Shown here: piece after piece, positions 36,809-48,960 of the stretch
How positions within the stretch are numbered: position 1 is the stretch's first letter
Layout of the letters: each line of letters opens with the position of its first letter
Assembly: GCA_001600055.1 (NCBI GenBank)
Contig: BCIV01000011.1
Location: forward strand, 1-64,000
Length of the DNA: 64,000 bases
Reading direction: 5' to 3'
From: Filobasidium wieringae
Taxonomy: Eukaryota; Basidiomycota; Tremellomycetes; Filobasidiales; Filobasidiaceae
Notes under the pieces: generated by a model
What the model saw: the letters and a program-made list of their open reading frames with translations, nothing else
The model's database searches: none
What the model was told of the DNA's origin: nothing
Program-made: the position numbers and the translations under genes

Positions 36809-39679
36809 TCATCCCGTTCCCGAAGAAGGCAGTCCTCTTCCGATCCCGGCTGGACCATAGCCTCCGGTCCTCGAAGCAGGCAAGGTAGGTACGGGAGGTT
36901 CCGGTATCTTTACTACGCTAGCAGATCGACCTGGCAGCGATTTGCGGGGTATCTTCGACTTGACGATGGTGGCGACCTCCGGTGCGTCCGCCACTCGAGT
37001 CTTGTGTGCTAGCCCGATATGAGCCGATGTTCTTCGCAGCTGGCCCCTCAGAGCGACGTCGATCGAAGCCGTATGGCCGCTATGAGACGGTGGCGACGGT
37101 AGACCGGTGATCTCGTTCATGTTGTATGTCGCAGGGGATGTCGGCATGACCGGAGATCTGGCTCGCATCTGAGATCGATCCAGTTCCGATCCTTGCCGCG
37201 AGGAAGGGCGAGGTAGATAGCTCGTTCTGTGTCCCGTACGAGAGGACGGTCGTGACGGCATGACCAGTGATTTAGGATCGAGTCCAGGTGTGACGGGACG
37301 ACCTAGTTCTGGTATGCGAGAGGACGAAGGGCTAGTCATGGTAGATAGATGCGAAGAGCCTTGAGATGGGGCCCGAGTATGGCTTGTAGAAGCTGAGCTC
37401 GAAGTGCTGATGGACCTGCGGTCGTACATGGGTGAGGGTATACCCGGTCTCGACACGAACGGCTTGGATGTGGCGTTGCTCGCGAGTGAGCCCATACCGT
37501 TCTGATCGTATTTCGGAGCGTTCGCGGCTTTATTCGACGACGATTCGGCGAGGTAGCGGTCACGTAGCGATTTAGCGTTGCTGGTCATCAACGTAGGGCT
37601 GAGGTCTTCGTCATCTTCAGTCGTCCGTTCCCTCACGTGCAGCCAGTCCCCACCGGGGCTTCCAGCTACGACCGTCACGTCCGCCTCCTCTTGCTGTTGG
37701 ATATCGAACAACCCCTTGTTCTTCGGTGCGGCGCCCGACGTTACCCGAGTCCCCAGCTTGGAGGAAAAGTTGTTGACGGCGTTCTTCATGGACGTGATGC
37801 TGGGTTTCCGGGCGATCACCTTTTGAGGTGGTTCATGGCGCGGGTCTGATCCTGCACCTTGGTTCGTTCCATGGAGACGAGTCACACGGTTGAGGAGCGA
37901 CTGCGTCCTGCTGGTCATCGATTTCTGACTGGCCAAAGCGCTGGTAGCGCCCGTGCTCTGTTTCCTCGGAGTGTAATTGACGGTAGACATCGTGCTCCTA
38001 TCGAGCGGTCTTTTGTAGGTGTTCGTGCTCGAACCTGATCTGTCCAGCATGGTGTTCCGTCGATCTCTCGGGAGAGCGGATCTAGGCGAGTTGGTATCGG
38101 AGGAGCGGTCGCGTTCATGTAGGGCCGCCAAAGGTTTCCCTCTGGATGGTGTATCGGGATCGATCAGTTCGGTGAGATGTCTGGAATTGGTGGACCGGTT
38201 CAAGGTCCTGTTCAAGGAGATGTTCGAGGGGGAAGATTTGACGGATGGCGAAAGGTCGCCGAGGGTGTTACTCCTTCTGAGTCCTGACGATGGCGAAGCT
38301 GGCGAAGCCGGTGACCCAGGCTTACTGGATCCACGTCCGCGGAGGCTGTCTAACCGACTCACCCTCGGAGCGGCAAGGAATGGTAATCTCGAGGGCGACG
38401 GAGGGATACCATCTCCTCGGATGGGTTTGATGGTACGGGTGGACGCGTTACCGGGGCTGTCTTCGTAAGAATCGCCCTCTTCTACGGGGGACATGATGTT
38501 GTTCTTGTGGGATGGGAACGGTTGTGGGGATGGGGTGCCGAGTTGCATCATGGAGGAAGACTTGACTACCGGTTGAGGGGTGGACGATTCGCGCTTTGGT
38601 GTCATCATGCGGATCTGCTGTTCCAATTCCCTGACGGACGATAGAGCCTGTTCTAGTGAAGCTTGTAGCCTCGAGTTCTTGACCTCTAGATTGGCTATCT
38701 CATCGGATTGTTCTGGATCGCAGAGACATCCATCGTAAGGCTCTGTCAGATAGGTTCTTTCGATCGACATGACTCACCGGTGTTGGTCTGTTTGAGTCTC
38801 TGTACTTGGATGAGTTCCTCTTCCTTTTGCTTGAGGTCTCCCTCTAGGATGACTTTATCTTCGATCAAGCGGTTGTGAGTGTTTTGTAGGTCGAGTAGTT
38901 GAGAGTGAGCGTGTCTGTGGTAGGTAGGTCAAGGTGAGCGTTGGTGCTGGGATATACGAGATGGGAGATTGGCGTACCGTTTGTGATTTTCGAGATCGTC
39001 GTTACCTTGCTCGAGCGTTACCACGGTGGCCATCGCCTTTTGACGTTCACCTTCCAGCGTATCGATCTTTGTCTATTAGGGGTTGCGGTTTCAGTCCGAG
39101 GTGTCAGAAAGGTTCGAGAGATATGAGCCGCGGTAGAGAGGGTGCTTACCAGTAGTTTCGCCATCTCGGCCTCTTTCCTCCTCTCCTCCTCTCTCCATGC
39201 CCGTTTTTCATCTTGCAGCGAGATCTTGGAGTCTTTCAGGGCTCTCGTGAGATCTTCGTTCCGAGCGTTCAGGTCGTCAATGTCAGCACCGAGGTCGGTG
39301 ATCAGTTCTTCTTGCGTTTCGGATTGTTCTTTGATGGATTCTGTGGAGGAAGTGGAGGGACGGTCAGTAAGGTTGTTTGGGAAGCGATGAACGGTAGACA
39401 CTGATGAGGAGACATACCGAGGTCCTCCTTTGTGAGGTCGAGGACGTCTTTGATCTCTTCGTATTGAGCCTTGTAATAGTCCCTCTCTGCCTCGACTGTG
39501 GAGAAAGAGAGCCTGGGGGATCGAAGTAGGAATGAAATGCGGAGGATGATGGTCGTTGGCGACGATTTGACGAGGAACGAGACATGACGACCACAAGGTA
39601 AACAAACATTTGTTGGTGAGTGAGACCACGTCAGAAGCTGCTCTAGGGTTGCTCACGACGCGGGCTCTTCGGTAGCCAT
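36809..39679 (-). CDS. NDE1: NudE-like nuclear distribution protein (dynein/LIS1 partner)
   Basis: The first exon codes MATEEPAS (ATG 39679-39677) and joins LSFSTVEAERDYYKAQYEEI, the typical NudE start. Four or five short exons continue an uninterrupted coiled coil (LGADIDDLNARNEDLTRAL, QDEKRAWREEERRKEAEMAK, LENHKRHAHSQLLDLQNTHN) up to VRELEQQIRM in the large last exon. The remaining roughly 600 residues are Ser/Arg/Pro-rich and disordered, with many SP/TP sites. NudE/Nudel proteins link LIS1 and dynein and are needed for nuclear migration. The coiled-coil N-terminus is well matched; the long tail is longer than in animal NudE but usual for basidiomycetes. Confidence 0.75.
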
Positions 39680-40475
39680 ACCGGGGGAGAGTCTAGCGGT
39701 CAGTGAAGCACTCTACTTTGTGTATGTGGTTGGCAGTTGCAGGATTGTGGATGATGAGGTGACATGTAGGAATGTCGTGCAGTGTGATTGATCCGAAGTG
39801 ATAGCATGCTGTTGATGAGGGAGGGGGCGACGTTTACGATGTGAAAGTGCATATGCGATAGTATGAGCCGGTTCCTTATCAGCTCGTTCGGAGAGATCTA
39901 TGCCAGAGCTGCGGCCATCGACGGGATCGAGGATTCTCAACGGTGCGACGGTGCGACGGTGTGTAGCTGTAGCGATGGAATCCGGTCTGATAGGAGAGGA
40001 GATTGACATCTGAGCTTGTCATAGCTGGTGGCAGCAGGGTAGAGAGTGTGTGTGTGTGTATGAGTAGTAGGGATCATCGTGGTGGTAACGATCAGAGGTG
40101 AGACCCCTGGCGTACGTCCTGTCGATCCGGGCATTACACCTCATCACGCTCGCTGCACTGGCGACACACTCGCTGCCGCTGCTGCTGTACCAGCTGGCAC
40201 TACCTACAGCTACAGCCACCACCACCACGCTGTGCACTGAACACTGAACACTGTACACTGTACACTGATCAAAGGACAACTCGCCCAAGCACAGCTCGTT
40301 GAACGCCGCCTGTACGTCGGCTATAGCGGACAGCGATAGGATCAGCTCTCCCTTTGATCGGCATTCGTGACTGTACGCACGTACCTACACTCCGTCCCGT
40401 CTCTCCACTCACTCTCACTCTCACTCACACACAGGTGGTCTCTCGTTCCAGATATAGTGCCACACCCTCGCAGCG
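39680..40475. promoter_or_regulatory. Divergent promoter between NudE and CCCH genes, with a short tandem repeat
   Basis: A tandem array of a CACTGWA-type unit (about five copies, 40228-40267), an imperfect GT-rich run (about 40049-40060) and a pyrimidine-rich (TCACTC)n tract at about 40406-40432 just before the CCCH-gene ATG. No conserved ORF. Confidence 0.5.
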
Positions 40476-43144
40476 ATGGAATCGTCGACCTCTGTAGACG
40501 GCACATCGCCCTCATCACCCCCTCAACCTCAACACTCACCAGCTCAACAACCGATCACTCCTCTCTCACCATCACTCGCAAACGCTTTCACTCAAACCAA
40601 CACGAACCCGCTCTTCATCACCAAATCGACTACAACCGCGACCACGACGAATCCTCTGGCTACAGGCACCATGCCTCAACCACCTCTCACTCCATCAAAG
40701 CCAAAGCCAAAGAAGGCACCAGCGACTTCCTCCCCCGTAGCCAAGCGCAACCCTGCCAACCTCGATCCAGATGACAAGGACCCGACGAGGCAAGGAAAGG
40801 GCAAGGATCTGTCACACGTCCCATGCAGGTTCTTCAAGATGGGAGTTTGTACCGCAGGGGACGGTTGCGTGTTCAGTCACGACGCGGCCGATAGTGAGTG
40901 TCAGAATGGCATCATACACCTCGCCACGATCTCACCACTGACTCGTGTCACCCCATCACCTCCTCCAGTCGGAACGGCAGGGAAACAAGTCTGTCAGTGG
41001 TTCCTCAAGGGCAACTGCCGATTCGGTCATAAATGTGAGCTGGTTCTGCGCCTACCCGTTTCGCTCATGCCTCTGATCACTTACCACCACCTGCTATGCC
41101 TCGTACAGGTGCTCTCGCTCACGTCTACCCCAACGAACCTCCCACCATGGACAGGAAACATAAAAAGGCAGCTCAACTCGCTGCCAATGGGGTACCCCAG
41201 GAAGAGATCGACGCCGTCGTCTACGGTGGAACGTCTTACATCCTACCTGCAGGTGGCTACCAACAGGGCGAGGATCCCAACCATACCAACGGTGACGAAC
41301 GTGCCCCAGAGGAAGCCAGTGAGATCGTCAAGATCGCCGATAACGGGGGGAAGAGGAGTTATAGTCAGACGCTCAAGACCGCAACCGCAGGAAAGACCGC
41401 CCAGGCCAACACGACGGACGGATCAGGTAGCAGGATGAGAAGAGGATCCAGCGTCGATACCAGGACGGGAGCGGTCGCCATCAACAAGAAGAACCTCTTG
41501 CTCAACGGGAAAGAATCAGACGTCCCCCTCATCGGGTCCATATCTCCTGCCAATCGACATCAAGCCGCACTACTCTCCACCCTCAACCGACCGGGTTCTG
41601 CAGGCATGGGCAGTTCTCCTACGCCTACCACCGCGACGTTCATCATGAACGCCTCGGCCACTGGATCTTCTCCTTCCACCCGTGGTTTCATCGCACGCGG
41701 TCCTGGCGATGAGAGTGAAAACTTCAAATCCAGACCGGTCCCACTCAGCGTTCCAGGTCCACTCCCCATGTCCGCTCGATCAGGTTCCTTTGTACAAGAC
41801 CCTATCGGAACACCACCCCGCGAATCAGCATTGTTCTCTGGCAGCTCATACTCGACCTCCCAAGGAGGTCCAAAGTATCTGTCCCCCGCGGACGCAACCA
41901 GTCGACCGGGATTGAAGACCACCGGGTTCTCCGATCCGAGCCTCGGCGTGCCCTCGAACGGACCCAGATTCTCTTCCTCGGTCGGAGCAGGCGAGTTTGG
42001 TCAGATGGGCAGAGACATCTGGGGTCAACGTACATCCACCGGTCCCATCACCCGAACCAACTCGACTCAATCCGCCGCCAGGCCCAGTCTGGATATGAGC
42101 CTCAGGCGAGAGAGCGACGTCTTCCTGCTCGACGATGTGGATGATGCGGGTGAAGAAATGATCCCAGGCAGTCTCACAGAGTTGCTCACCCCGAGAGAAC
42201 GAGCTAGGAGATCGAGCAGGAGGGAGAGTGGAAGCGCTCCCGGCGTAGCGAGTGGTGCAGTAGGGATACGCGCCGGATGGGTGTCCTCATCAGGTTCCGG
42301 CGTAGAGACGACCGGTCTAGGCGGTATCGGCAGTTCGGGGAACAGTTGGGACTCGAGACCGAATATGGACGCCCTCCTTCATAGACAGGCCATGTCTGCT
42401 GGAGCGGTCGATGGAGGCTTCTTACGAAGCTTGTGGGATGATGCCGGGGAGGATGCCAGACGAACGGGCAGGCGAGACAACACCCTGTCTCCACCCACCA
42501 CCGCCTCCTCCGCTGTAGGGGGGCTATCGAGTATGTTTGCCGGAAACGGTATGAACGATGGGAGTCTCACAGCTCCGCCTGATACCGGATTCCAACTGGG
42601 ACCGAGCAACTCTTCCGTCGCGTTCTTGCCGTCCTTCACCGTCCATCGATCGACCATGTTGGGCGATCACAGCTCGTCCCTGACCCGAGGCAACCTTCAT
42701 TCCCCTTCGCGGCCTTCACCTCTACATCGCGACACCACGACTCAAGCCATTTCTTCTTCGAACGTTCCCGTGAAAGACGGACAAGAGACTCACCCAGTCG
42801 CTCATCACCTACGACCGATCCTTTCTCCTGGAACTCGCGCCCTCGAAACACACGCACCCGGTCAATCATTACCCCAGGGACTCGCCGCTGGACTATCGAG
42901 ACTGCATGTGAGGCCATCCAACGCTCGTCAACACAGTGCGGTCGGCAATGGTCTGGGAGTATCAGGAATGATCGGCGGAGAAGCCCTCAGTCCGAGTGGA
43001 AGCAGCATGGGGAATCAAGCCGTTTCGGTCAATCGATACGAAACGTTGGCCAGACCTGGTCCAGCCGTCTCGACAGAAAAGGCGAGCGCCGGTATCGGCT
43101 CAGGCGAAGGCGAGGATGACGACCTGTTCGAGATGGAAGGCTAA
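40476..43144 (+). CDS. CCCH zinc-finger protein, Lee1-like
   Basis: Three exons (40476-40893, 40969-41034, 41109-43144) total 2520 nt, 839 residues. A Ser/Thr/Pro-rich N-terminus leads to two adjacent CCCH fingers: CRFFKMGVCTAGDGCVFSH and, split across exon 2 and exon 3, CQWFLKGNCRFGHKCALAH. Spacing (C-x8-C-x5-C-x3-H and C-x7-C-x5-C-x3-H types) fits RNA-binding CCCH domains. The rest is long and disordered, rich in Ser/Gly. The closest named protein in pattern is yeast Lee1, whose role is poorly known. Post-transcriptional regulation is the likely role by family. The 5' UTR side is pyrimidine-rich. Confidence 0.82.
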
Positions 43145-44852
43145 AAAGATGAATCGAGACACTAGAGCGCAAGTCAATCATGTATATCGTACAACAGTGT
43201 CGCATCATGGAATTCAATTCGGACACCTGCTTGACGTTTACGAGTACAAGTGTCTTATATGATCTGTCAATTCAACAGCTGATTGAGCGGGTGTATAAGG
43301 AGATTCACAGTCCCAGCGACCGCTTCGTTTTATGTGAGGTATAGAACTGGCTGCTCTGCCTTACAATCCAGACCGCAACTGTTTTCACAAAACGGGAAGA
43401 TGCGGATGTTTCTGCCCGGAGATGCCCCGCTCGTTTCGATCGGATTCGGCAATTATGGCTAGATCCAGAGGAGACAGTCACGTAGGCAGTCACATGTGCC
43501 CCTCCATTTGGCAATCATGAACATGGTCCAGTAGTGGTTATATTCCACTACCATCCCTTCTCTATCATCGCTTGCCAGGCGGAATACGTCCCAATCAAGA
43601 ACTTCCAGTCACTTTGGAGCAACTAGACATCCTACGTCTGGCGGAATTGGCAGGACGGAACTCTCAACAACTGGAAACACTTGAATTAGATTTCAAAATG
43701 AATTTCCCGCTTGGATCTAACAATAGCAACACAAAGCCAGACTTATTGGTTAGGCTGGTTAAAGAAACAGGTTATCCCTTTCCCACTAGCCGACGCATAG
43801 CCTTGACTCATCAAGGATTGCACATGAGATTATAGATAGAGATCGACGATAACTTCTTCGCACGGTAACCTGATGACTACCCATACCACATATGCGGATC
43901 GCAACCTCTCTGCTTTACTCCTGGCAAACCGAAGCCCGATTGTCTGGCTCAAACTTGTCCACGTAGATGTGTGGCCGCGGTCGGCAGTCGTCGTCATTCT
44001 TGCTTCTCAATCCTTTTTCAGGCATCCCTTTCTTCTTTCTCAGTAAACTTTGTCGCGACAACCTCTTTCGGTTCATAACCTTCGCGAAGCTCCTCAACCC
44101 CTTTCAACCTCGACTATGTGTATCCATTCCGGATTATCATATACTGCTCTTTTTGGTATGCCACTCACGAGACGCCTAGCCTCGTTTGCACAATTAGTAA
44201 CCTCGAGACGCGTGCCACTTCCCGGAGCGATCAGGCATTCGACCAGTCCTTCGGATTCCTCTTAAGTATCTGCTTCGGCCCAGCATTGTCAACCAAGCAA
44301 CCGATACTTAAATGCGACATCGATATGTCCTGGTTGTCAGGATATCGTATGCTCGCGACACTACGGTATGAAAATCAGGTTTGGAGGCGCGCTGGCTAAG
44401 GATTAACTCGGCCGTTGCATTCAACATTGATGTAAATGAGCTGGCTTTACGTGTCTGGACCGGCTGGACCATTTGGGTCGAAAACAACGCATGCTATCTT
44501 GCAGTTATCTCGTACTCACTGATGGCACGATTACCCCTATACCTGTGACGCGACGGGTTCGGATGGTGCGCAAGTAACGGATCGCAATTGGTCGCCCTAC
44601 AGCCATCGCGCGATAAACGTATCAATTCAGGGTTGTTCAAGTGGATCAGGGGGGGGGGGGGAATATGAAGATCATCATACTCTGGTCGTCAATTCCATGC
44701 TATGCGTTTATATTATGCAAGGGATAATGACGAAATTCTACTGCGATACATTTGTATGGATCTAATTATGATCTCTATCTATCCGATTATACGAGTGCTC
44801 CTTCCTGTTGCGTGACGGTAAAGACGTCTCAATCAATATAGAGTGTGGCTTT
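43145..44852. other. 1.7-kb convergent gap, no supported gene
   Basis: It lies between the ends of the CCCH gene and the lectin gene. A plus-strand frame at 43572-43835 looks somewhat protein-like (LEQLDILRLAELAGRNSQQL) but begins with TTG and has no ATG or splice site that completes it, so it may be a relic. A run of 13 G is at 44649-44661. Nothing else is recognised. Confidence 0.5.
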
Positions 44853-46028
44853 TTAGAGGACCAAGATGGCACCCAAGGCGACACCACCGAGAGCGACTCC
44901 GACTTTGGCGAGGGAAACCTGGTTGTTGGGGACGGCAGCGCCGATAACGGCTGAAGTGGCAGCACCGCCGGCGGAAGTGAGGGAAGAGATGACGCCACCA
45001 GCACCAGAAGTGAGGGAAGAGGCGACGCCACCTGCACCGGAAGTGATGGTGGAAGCTGCGGCACCTGCACCAGAGGTGATGTCGGAAGCGACAGAGGAAG
45101 CGCCTGCAGTAGCAGTGCTCAAGACGGAGGAAGCACCAGAGGAAGCGCTGCCGAGGACGGAGGAGGCACCGGAGGAAGCGCTGGCCACGGCGGAGGAGGC
45201 GGCATCACTAGCGGACGAGACCGCGTTGGAGGCAGACATGGCGGCAGAAGAGGCGACCGAGCTGGCGCTGGCCTGAACGCTTGAAGCTGCGGCGCTGGCA
45301 GAGGCAGAAGCGGACTGAGCGGCAGAGGAAGCGGTGGCGGCGGCACCAGAGGTGGCGGATGCGGCGAGAGAGGAAGCTCCGACGACGACACCGCCGGTTC
45401 CGAGAGGCTGAGATGAGACGACAGAGGTGGCAGTCTCGGTGTCGAAGAGGAGGGTGTTGGTGAAGGCTTGAGTGTTGATTCCAGGGGCACAGGGGGTGGT
45501 CTGGGCGGTGGTACCGTCAACGTTCAAGCACTGGGTTCCGCCGGTGACGGCACTGTAGAGCGTAAGGATGAGCGATTGAACGAATATGCACGAGTACAAA
45601 GGAAGTGTGGACTCGCATTCGGTTGTCGTCGGTAAGGTACCAAGTCTGAGGAGCGTTGGCGATACATGGGTATACGCTGTTGTATGAGAGGAGCAGACTG
45701 ATGTCAGTGTACTTGTTGATGATGAGACTGCATAGCTGATGACTTACACCATTGCCCTGCCGGTCTCCGGGTTGGCCTGAGCGTCGAGACACAGGGTGGT
45801 ACCGTAGAGCTGGACTCCGGCGTTGTTTCCGGCAGTGATGGCCCACTGCTGACCGGTGGATTGAGCAGACTGCGCGTTTGAGCTGCTGCAGTCACCGAGG
45901 GTGACGGGAGAACCTCCAGCGGGAGTTCCAGATACCTGGAGACATTGACCGTTTTGAGCGATCTGCTGGATGGGCGTCGCAGCGACGAGGGAAGCGAGGA
46001 CGGTAAAGAGTGCTACGGTGGAGAGCAT
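44853..46028 (-). CDS. Secreted ricin-B-lectin-domain protein with Ser/Ala-rich stalk and GPI-type tail
   Basis: Three exons. The start MLSTVALFTVLASLVAATP (46028) is a signal peptide. Beta-trefoil lectin repeats follow: GQCLQVSGTPAGGSPVTLGD with QQWAI, then TLCLDAQANPETGR with PCIANAPQTWYL, then TQCLNVDGTTAQTTPC. The QxW-type motifs mark a carbohydrate-binding domain, not an enzyme. About 200 residues of Ala/Ser repeats (ASSA, GASSV, TSGAGG) form an extended stalk, and the tail SLAKVGVALGGVALGAILVL is a GPI-attachment signal. It is probably a cell-wall or plasma-membrane protein binding glycans. The Ala/Ser coding DNA is itself repetitive and prone to length change. Only the lectin fold is known from the family; the ligand is not predictable. 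Confidence 0.85.
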
Positions 46029-46665
46029 GTTTGTGGTGGTGTTGGTGGTGTGAGTGAGTGGAAGTAGTGGACAGGGGTGGTGGTGGTGGTGGACAGGCGT
46101 GGCAGTGGCAGTGGGTGGTGGTGTGGTGGTGGTGATTGAGTTATATGGAGAAACCTGTTTGAGCTGAGCTGATCGACCGGAAGCGTGAATGAATGAATTA
46201 CGTCAGTGTCGTCATCGTCGTCGTCATGTTTCGGTTCGTTCCGCTCAGAGCCCGCGAGACAGCTTGGTCCCACCTTTTCCTCTCGTGGCGACGGCGCCAG
46301 CGACAGCGACAGCGGCACACAACGATCCCCAACGGCAGCGAAAGCAGCAGCTTGGCACGGCGGCGGGTGGCATCTGGCATCTGGAACTGGCTGAGACCGG
46401 TCGGGCCTATCTGATCCGTAGCGTCGTCTCGGAGTGGCCGTAGCATGGGAAGGAGGAAGGAACCATATCGAGAACGCATACTCGTTTGTCGCATAAGCAG
46501 TGATAGTGACCTGTGAGCTAGCCAGCGGTGGTGAGATATGACGTGTCAAAGATGACGTGTAACAACGTCGCGGTACCCGCCCGTACACCATTCCACCTCT
46601 TCATCGCTCTGTCCCTGCGACGTCGCAAGCACAACTCGACTCCAGACTCCGGGGCTGCCACAACG
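46029..46665. promoter_or_regulatory. Divergent promoter between lectin and RING-CH genes, with TGG microsatellite
   Basis: A (TGG)n/(GTGGT)n tract lies at about 46032-46130, just upstream of the lectin ATG. Overlapping ORFs on both strands reflect GC/CG-rich composition, not genes. ATG-containing frames upstream of 46666 on the plus strand include an in-frame ATG at 46528. Confidence 0.5.
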
Positions 46666-48497
46666 ATGGAACCATCAGATGCATCAGATGACAACAGTAT
46701 CGCTCTCCATGACTATACTTCAGAAGACGACGTGGATGACTACCTCACCGTCAGATCACGTCCTACACGACCCGTATCTCGTTCCCGTCTGTCCACTATC
46801 CGCGAAGCCGCCGCTCTGCCCGCACTCGCTCTCGATGATCACCAGTTACCTCTTGGAAGCAGATCAGGTACCCCGAGAAGAGACGGCTCCAGACTGGGCA
46901 CACCGATCCTTGACACCGGTCCATGTCTATCAGAACCGAACGCGTTCCCTAACCAAGCTTTCAACACAGAGACCCCGAGTGACCTGGATGAGTCCGATGA
47001 ACGGACATGTCGTATATGTCTACTCGGCGAACAAGATGACGAACAGGGAGAATTCGGCAGGCTGTTCTCTCCCTGCCTTTGTAGTGGTAGCATGCGTGTA
47101 AGCAGTCGACATAGCCCCAGCGGTATATCGCGATGAGCCTGACACCTAAAGGTCGCATATTCAGCACGTTCATGGCAAGTCATCATGAGCGGATTCTGGA
47201 GGTAGCATTCCTGTTGAGCACACGATATCCTTCTCTCATCACACAGTCTCTTGTCTACAACAATGGCGTGGTACTGGTCGAAACAGAGTGAGCGCATGCC
47301 CTTCAACCCTCACAACAGGTCTCATGTTCATGTTCATGTCCAACTCGAACATCGTTTCAGAAAGCTTACATGGGTTAGCGACCAGCTCAGTAAAACCTTT
47401 GCACTTCATCACACAAGCTGACTCGTCGTGAATCGTCAGAATGCACTCAATGTCGGTTCAAATATCGTCTACGTCGGACTCGTATCCTCGGACTAGCTTC
47501 ATCCCGCCCTGTCCTCCTCCTCACCTCGGTCGTACTTTTCCTCATCCTCAGTCTTTCCGTAGGTGCCGGTTTGCATACGCTACTTTCTCGGTTCGACGGG
47601 TTCGCTAGGCTACTCCTCGGACCCTCATCTCGAGACAAGAATCGCATCAAGATGTTTGGAAGCAAAGGGTTCGAAAACGAAGTCAGGCGCGATCCCCTCG
47701 GCGTTTCCATGGGCGTCGAGTTCCCTGGAGGATTCACTCTCGTCACGCCTGGATCCGGAATGTTTGATTTAGTCATCAAGAGCATTCGTACCTTTATGAG
47801 TGGAGAAGCAGAAGACGCCCTCGCCGCCGTATGGCATATGACCTGCAATCGTTTGGCTTCCACTTTGGAATTCAAGACGAGCCATCCCTGGCTCGAAAGC
47901 TTCTTCTCTTCACTCTCTTATGTTGCAGGATGGGTCATGTGGGCAGCAGGATCGGAATGGTGGAAAGCCGTTTGGACTAGGTTATCCTTGGGCTTGTCCC
48001 TTATCGGAAGCATGTCCTTCATCACCCTCCTCATCGGTTCAAGTCTGATGGGTCCAGTACAACTCGCAAACAACTTACGATTCGGAAGAGGGTATGTCTA
48101 ACAAGCATTCACGTATTCTCCGAGGAACACGCTAAGCTCGTGAATCCATCCTCGGGCGTAGAGCCGGGCCGTTCGGACTGCCTCTGGGTACTTTCGGAGG
48201 TAGACGACGGATGGGACAGGCTAGAGCCGCCGCGGACTCGACAGCCACCTTAGGGGCTGCAGGTGTCGGTACTTTGGTCCTGGTCATGTTTGTCGCCATG
48301 GGAGCGATCAGGTGAGTTTGCCTTACCGTCCCGTAGTCCTTGCACCGCCGACAATGATCGACATCGTTGTTCAGAGCCATAACACAGCTCTACACGATCA
48401 CAAACTACTGTTCCATCATGCTGCTAACGAAAGCCGAGAATGCCATTCTCGAAGTCAACCGAAAAGGGGAGGTCATTGAAACATCGGCAGCTGCTTA
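46666..48497 (+). CDS. RING-CH (MARCH-type) membrane E3 ubiquitin ligase with microexons
   Basis: Seven exons (46666-47097, 47165-47174, 47247-47287, 47361-47373, 47440-48092, 48162-48311, 48375-48497) sum to 1422 nt, exactly 474 codons. The RING-CH domain is assembled only after splicing: CRICLLGEQ, then CLCSGSMR | HVH | VSCLQQWRGTGRNR | KAYM | ECTQCRFKYRLRRTR. That gives C-x2-C, C-x-C, x7-H-x2-C and C-x2-C, the canonical MARCH arrangement with the invariant Trp. Membrane helices follow (PVLLLTSVVLFLILSLSVG; LSLIGSMSFITLLIGSSLM; GTLVLVMFVAMGAI). Exon 2 is 10 nt and its downstream intron has a GC donor (GCAAGT); exon 4 is 13 nt. Such ligases ubiquitinate membrane proteins in the ER or endosomes. 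The start at 46666 (MEPSDASDDNS) avoids an unlike 46-residue extension. Confidence 0.88.
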
Positions 48498-48960
48498 ACG
48501 GGATCCATCCGTACGACATCTAAGTGGTATGACTCGTTGACGGATTGGACTAGAAGGTTGTATGATGGAATGCTTGTAGAACACGATTTCTCCGATTCTG
48601 GAATTGTCATCAATGCGTATTAAACCCGATGTCGAAACCGGTTCACATCTCGCGAGGAACGGGGTCGTGGATTGTCCGTTTGAAGATACGTCTCATCCCC
48701 CTGATCCATTCACTATGTCAGGCCATTGTGAGGGAAACATATCCGTAGCTCTGCATACAGCCTCGTCATACCCGTTTTACATGTCTATCTCAAAGCTTCC
48801 GGTGTAAACCCTTCTATTCGATGATGCGAGGAAACGCGTCCATACCAAGCCAATATGGCACAGTACTTCATCCACTGTTCGTAGTTTGCTTCGTATCCTT
48901 TCAGCGCCTTTCAAATTCAGACGTTGGCTGTCATTGGACTGAGAAGTCGTGGGTTAATCA
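48498..48960. other. Convergent intergenic gap
   Basis: A 463-bp gap between the RING-CH gene and the Tvp15-like gene. Open frames without conserved features; nothing recognised. Confidence 0.5.

Noticed and set aside
43572..43835. 87-codon plus-strand frame in the convergent gap
   Set aside because: It starts with TTG, has no in-frame ATG and no completing splice site. Kept only as a possible relic.
45119..45520. Long Pro/Leu-rich and Glu/Ala-rich frames overlapping the lectin gene
   Set aside because: They are shadows of the Ala/Ser repeat read in other frames or on the other strand.
46189..46591. Several overlapping ORFs on both strands upstream of the RING-CH gene
   Set aside because: They arise from GC-rich, low-stop composition of the divergent promoter and have no conserved content.
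47321..47362. Alternative RING-CH exon reading HVHVQLEHRFRK
   Set aside because: It looked like the HVH part of the domain but lacks the zinc-binding Cys and Trp. The 10-nt exon at 47165-47174 plus the exon at 47247 gives a complete motif and keeps frame.
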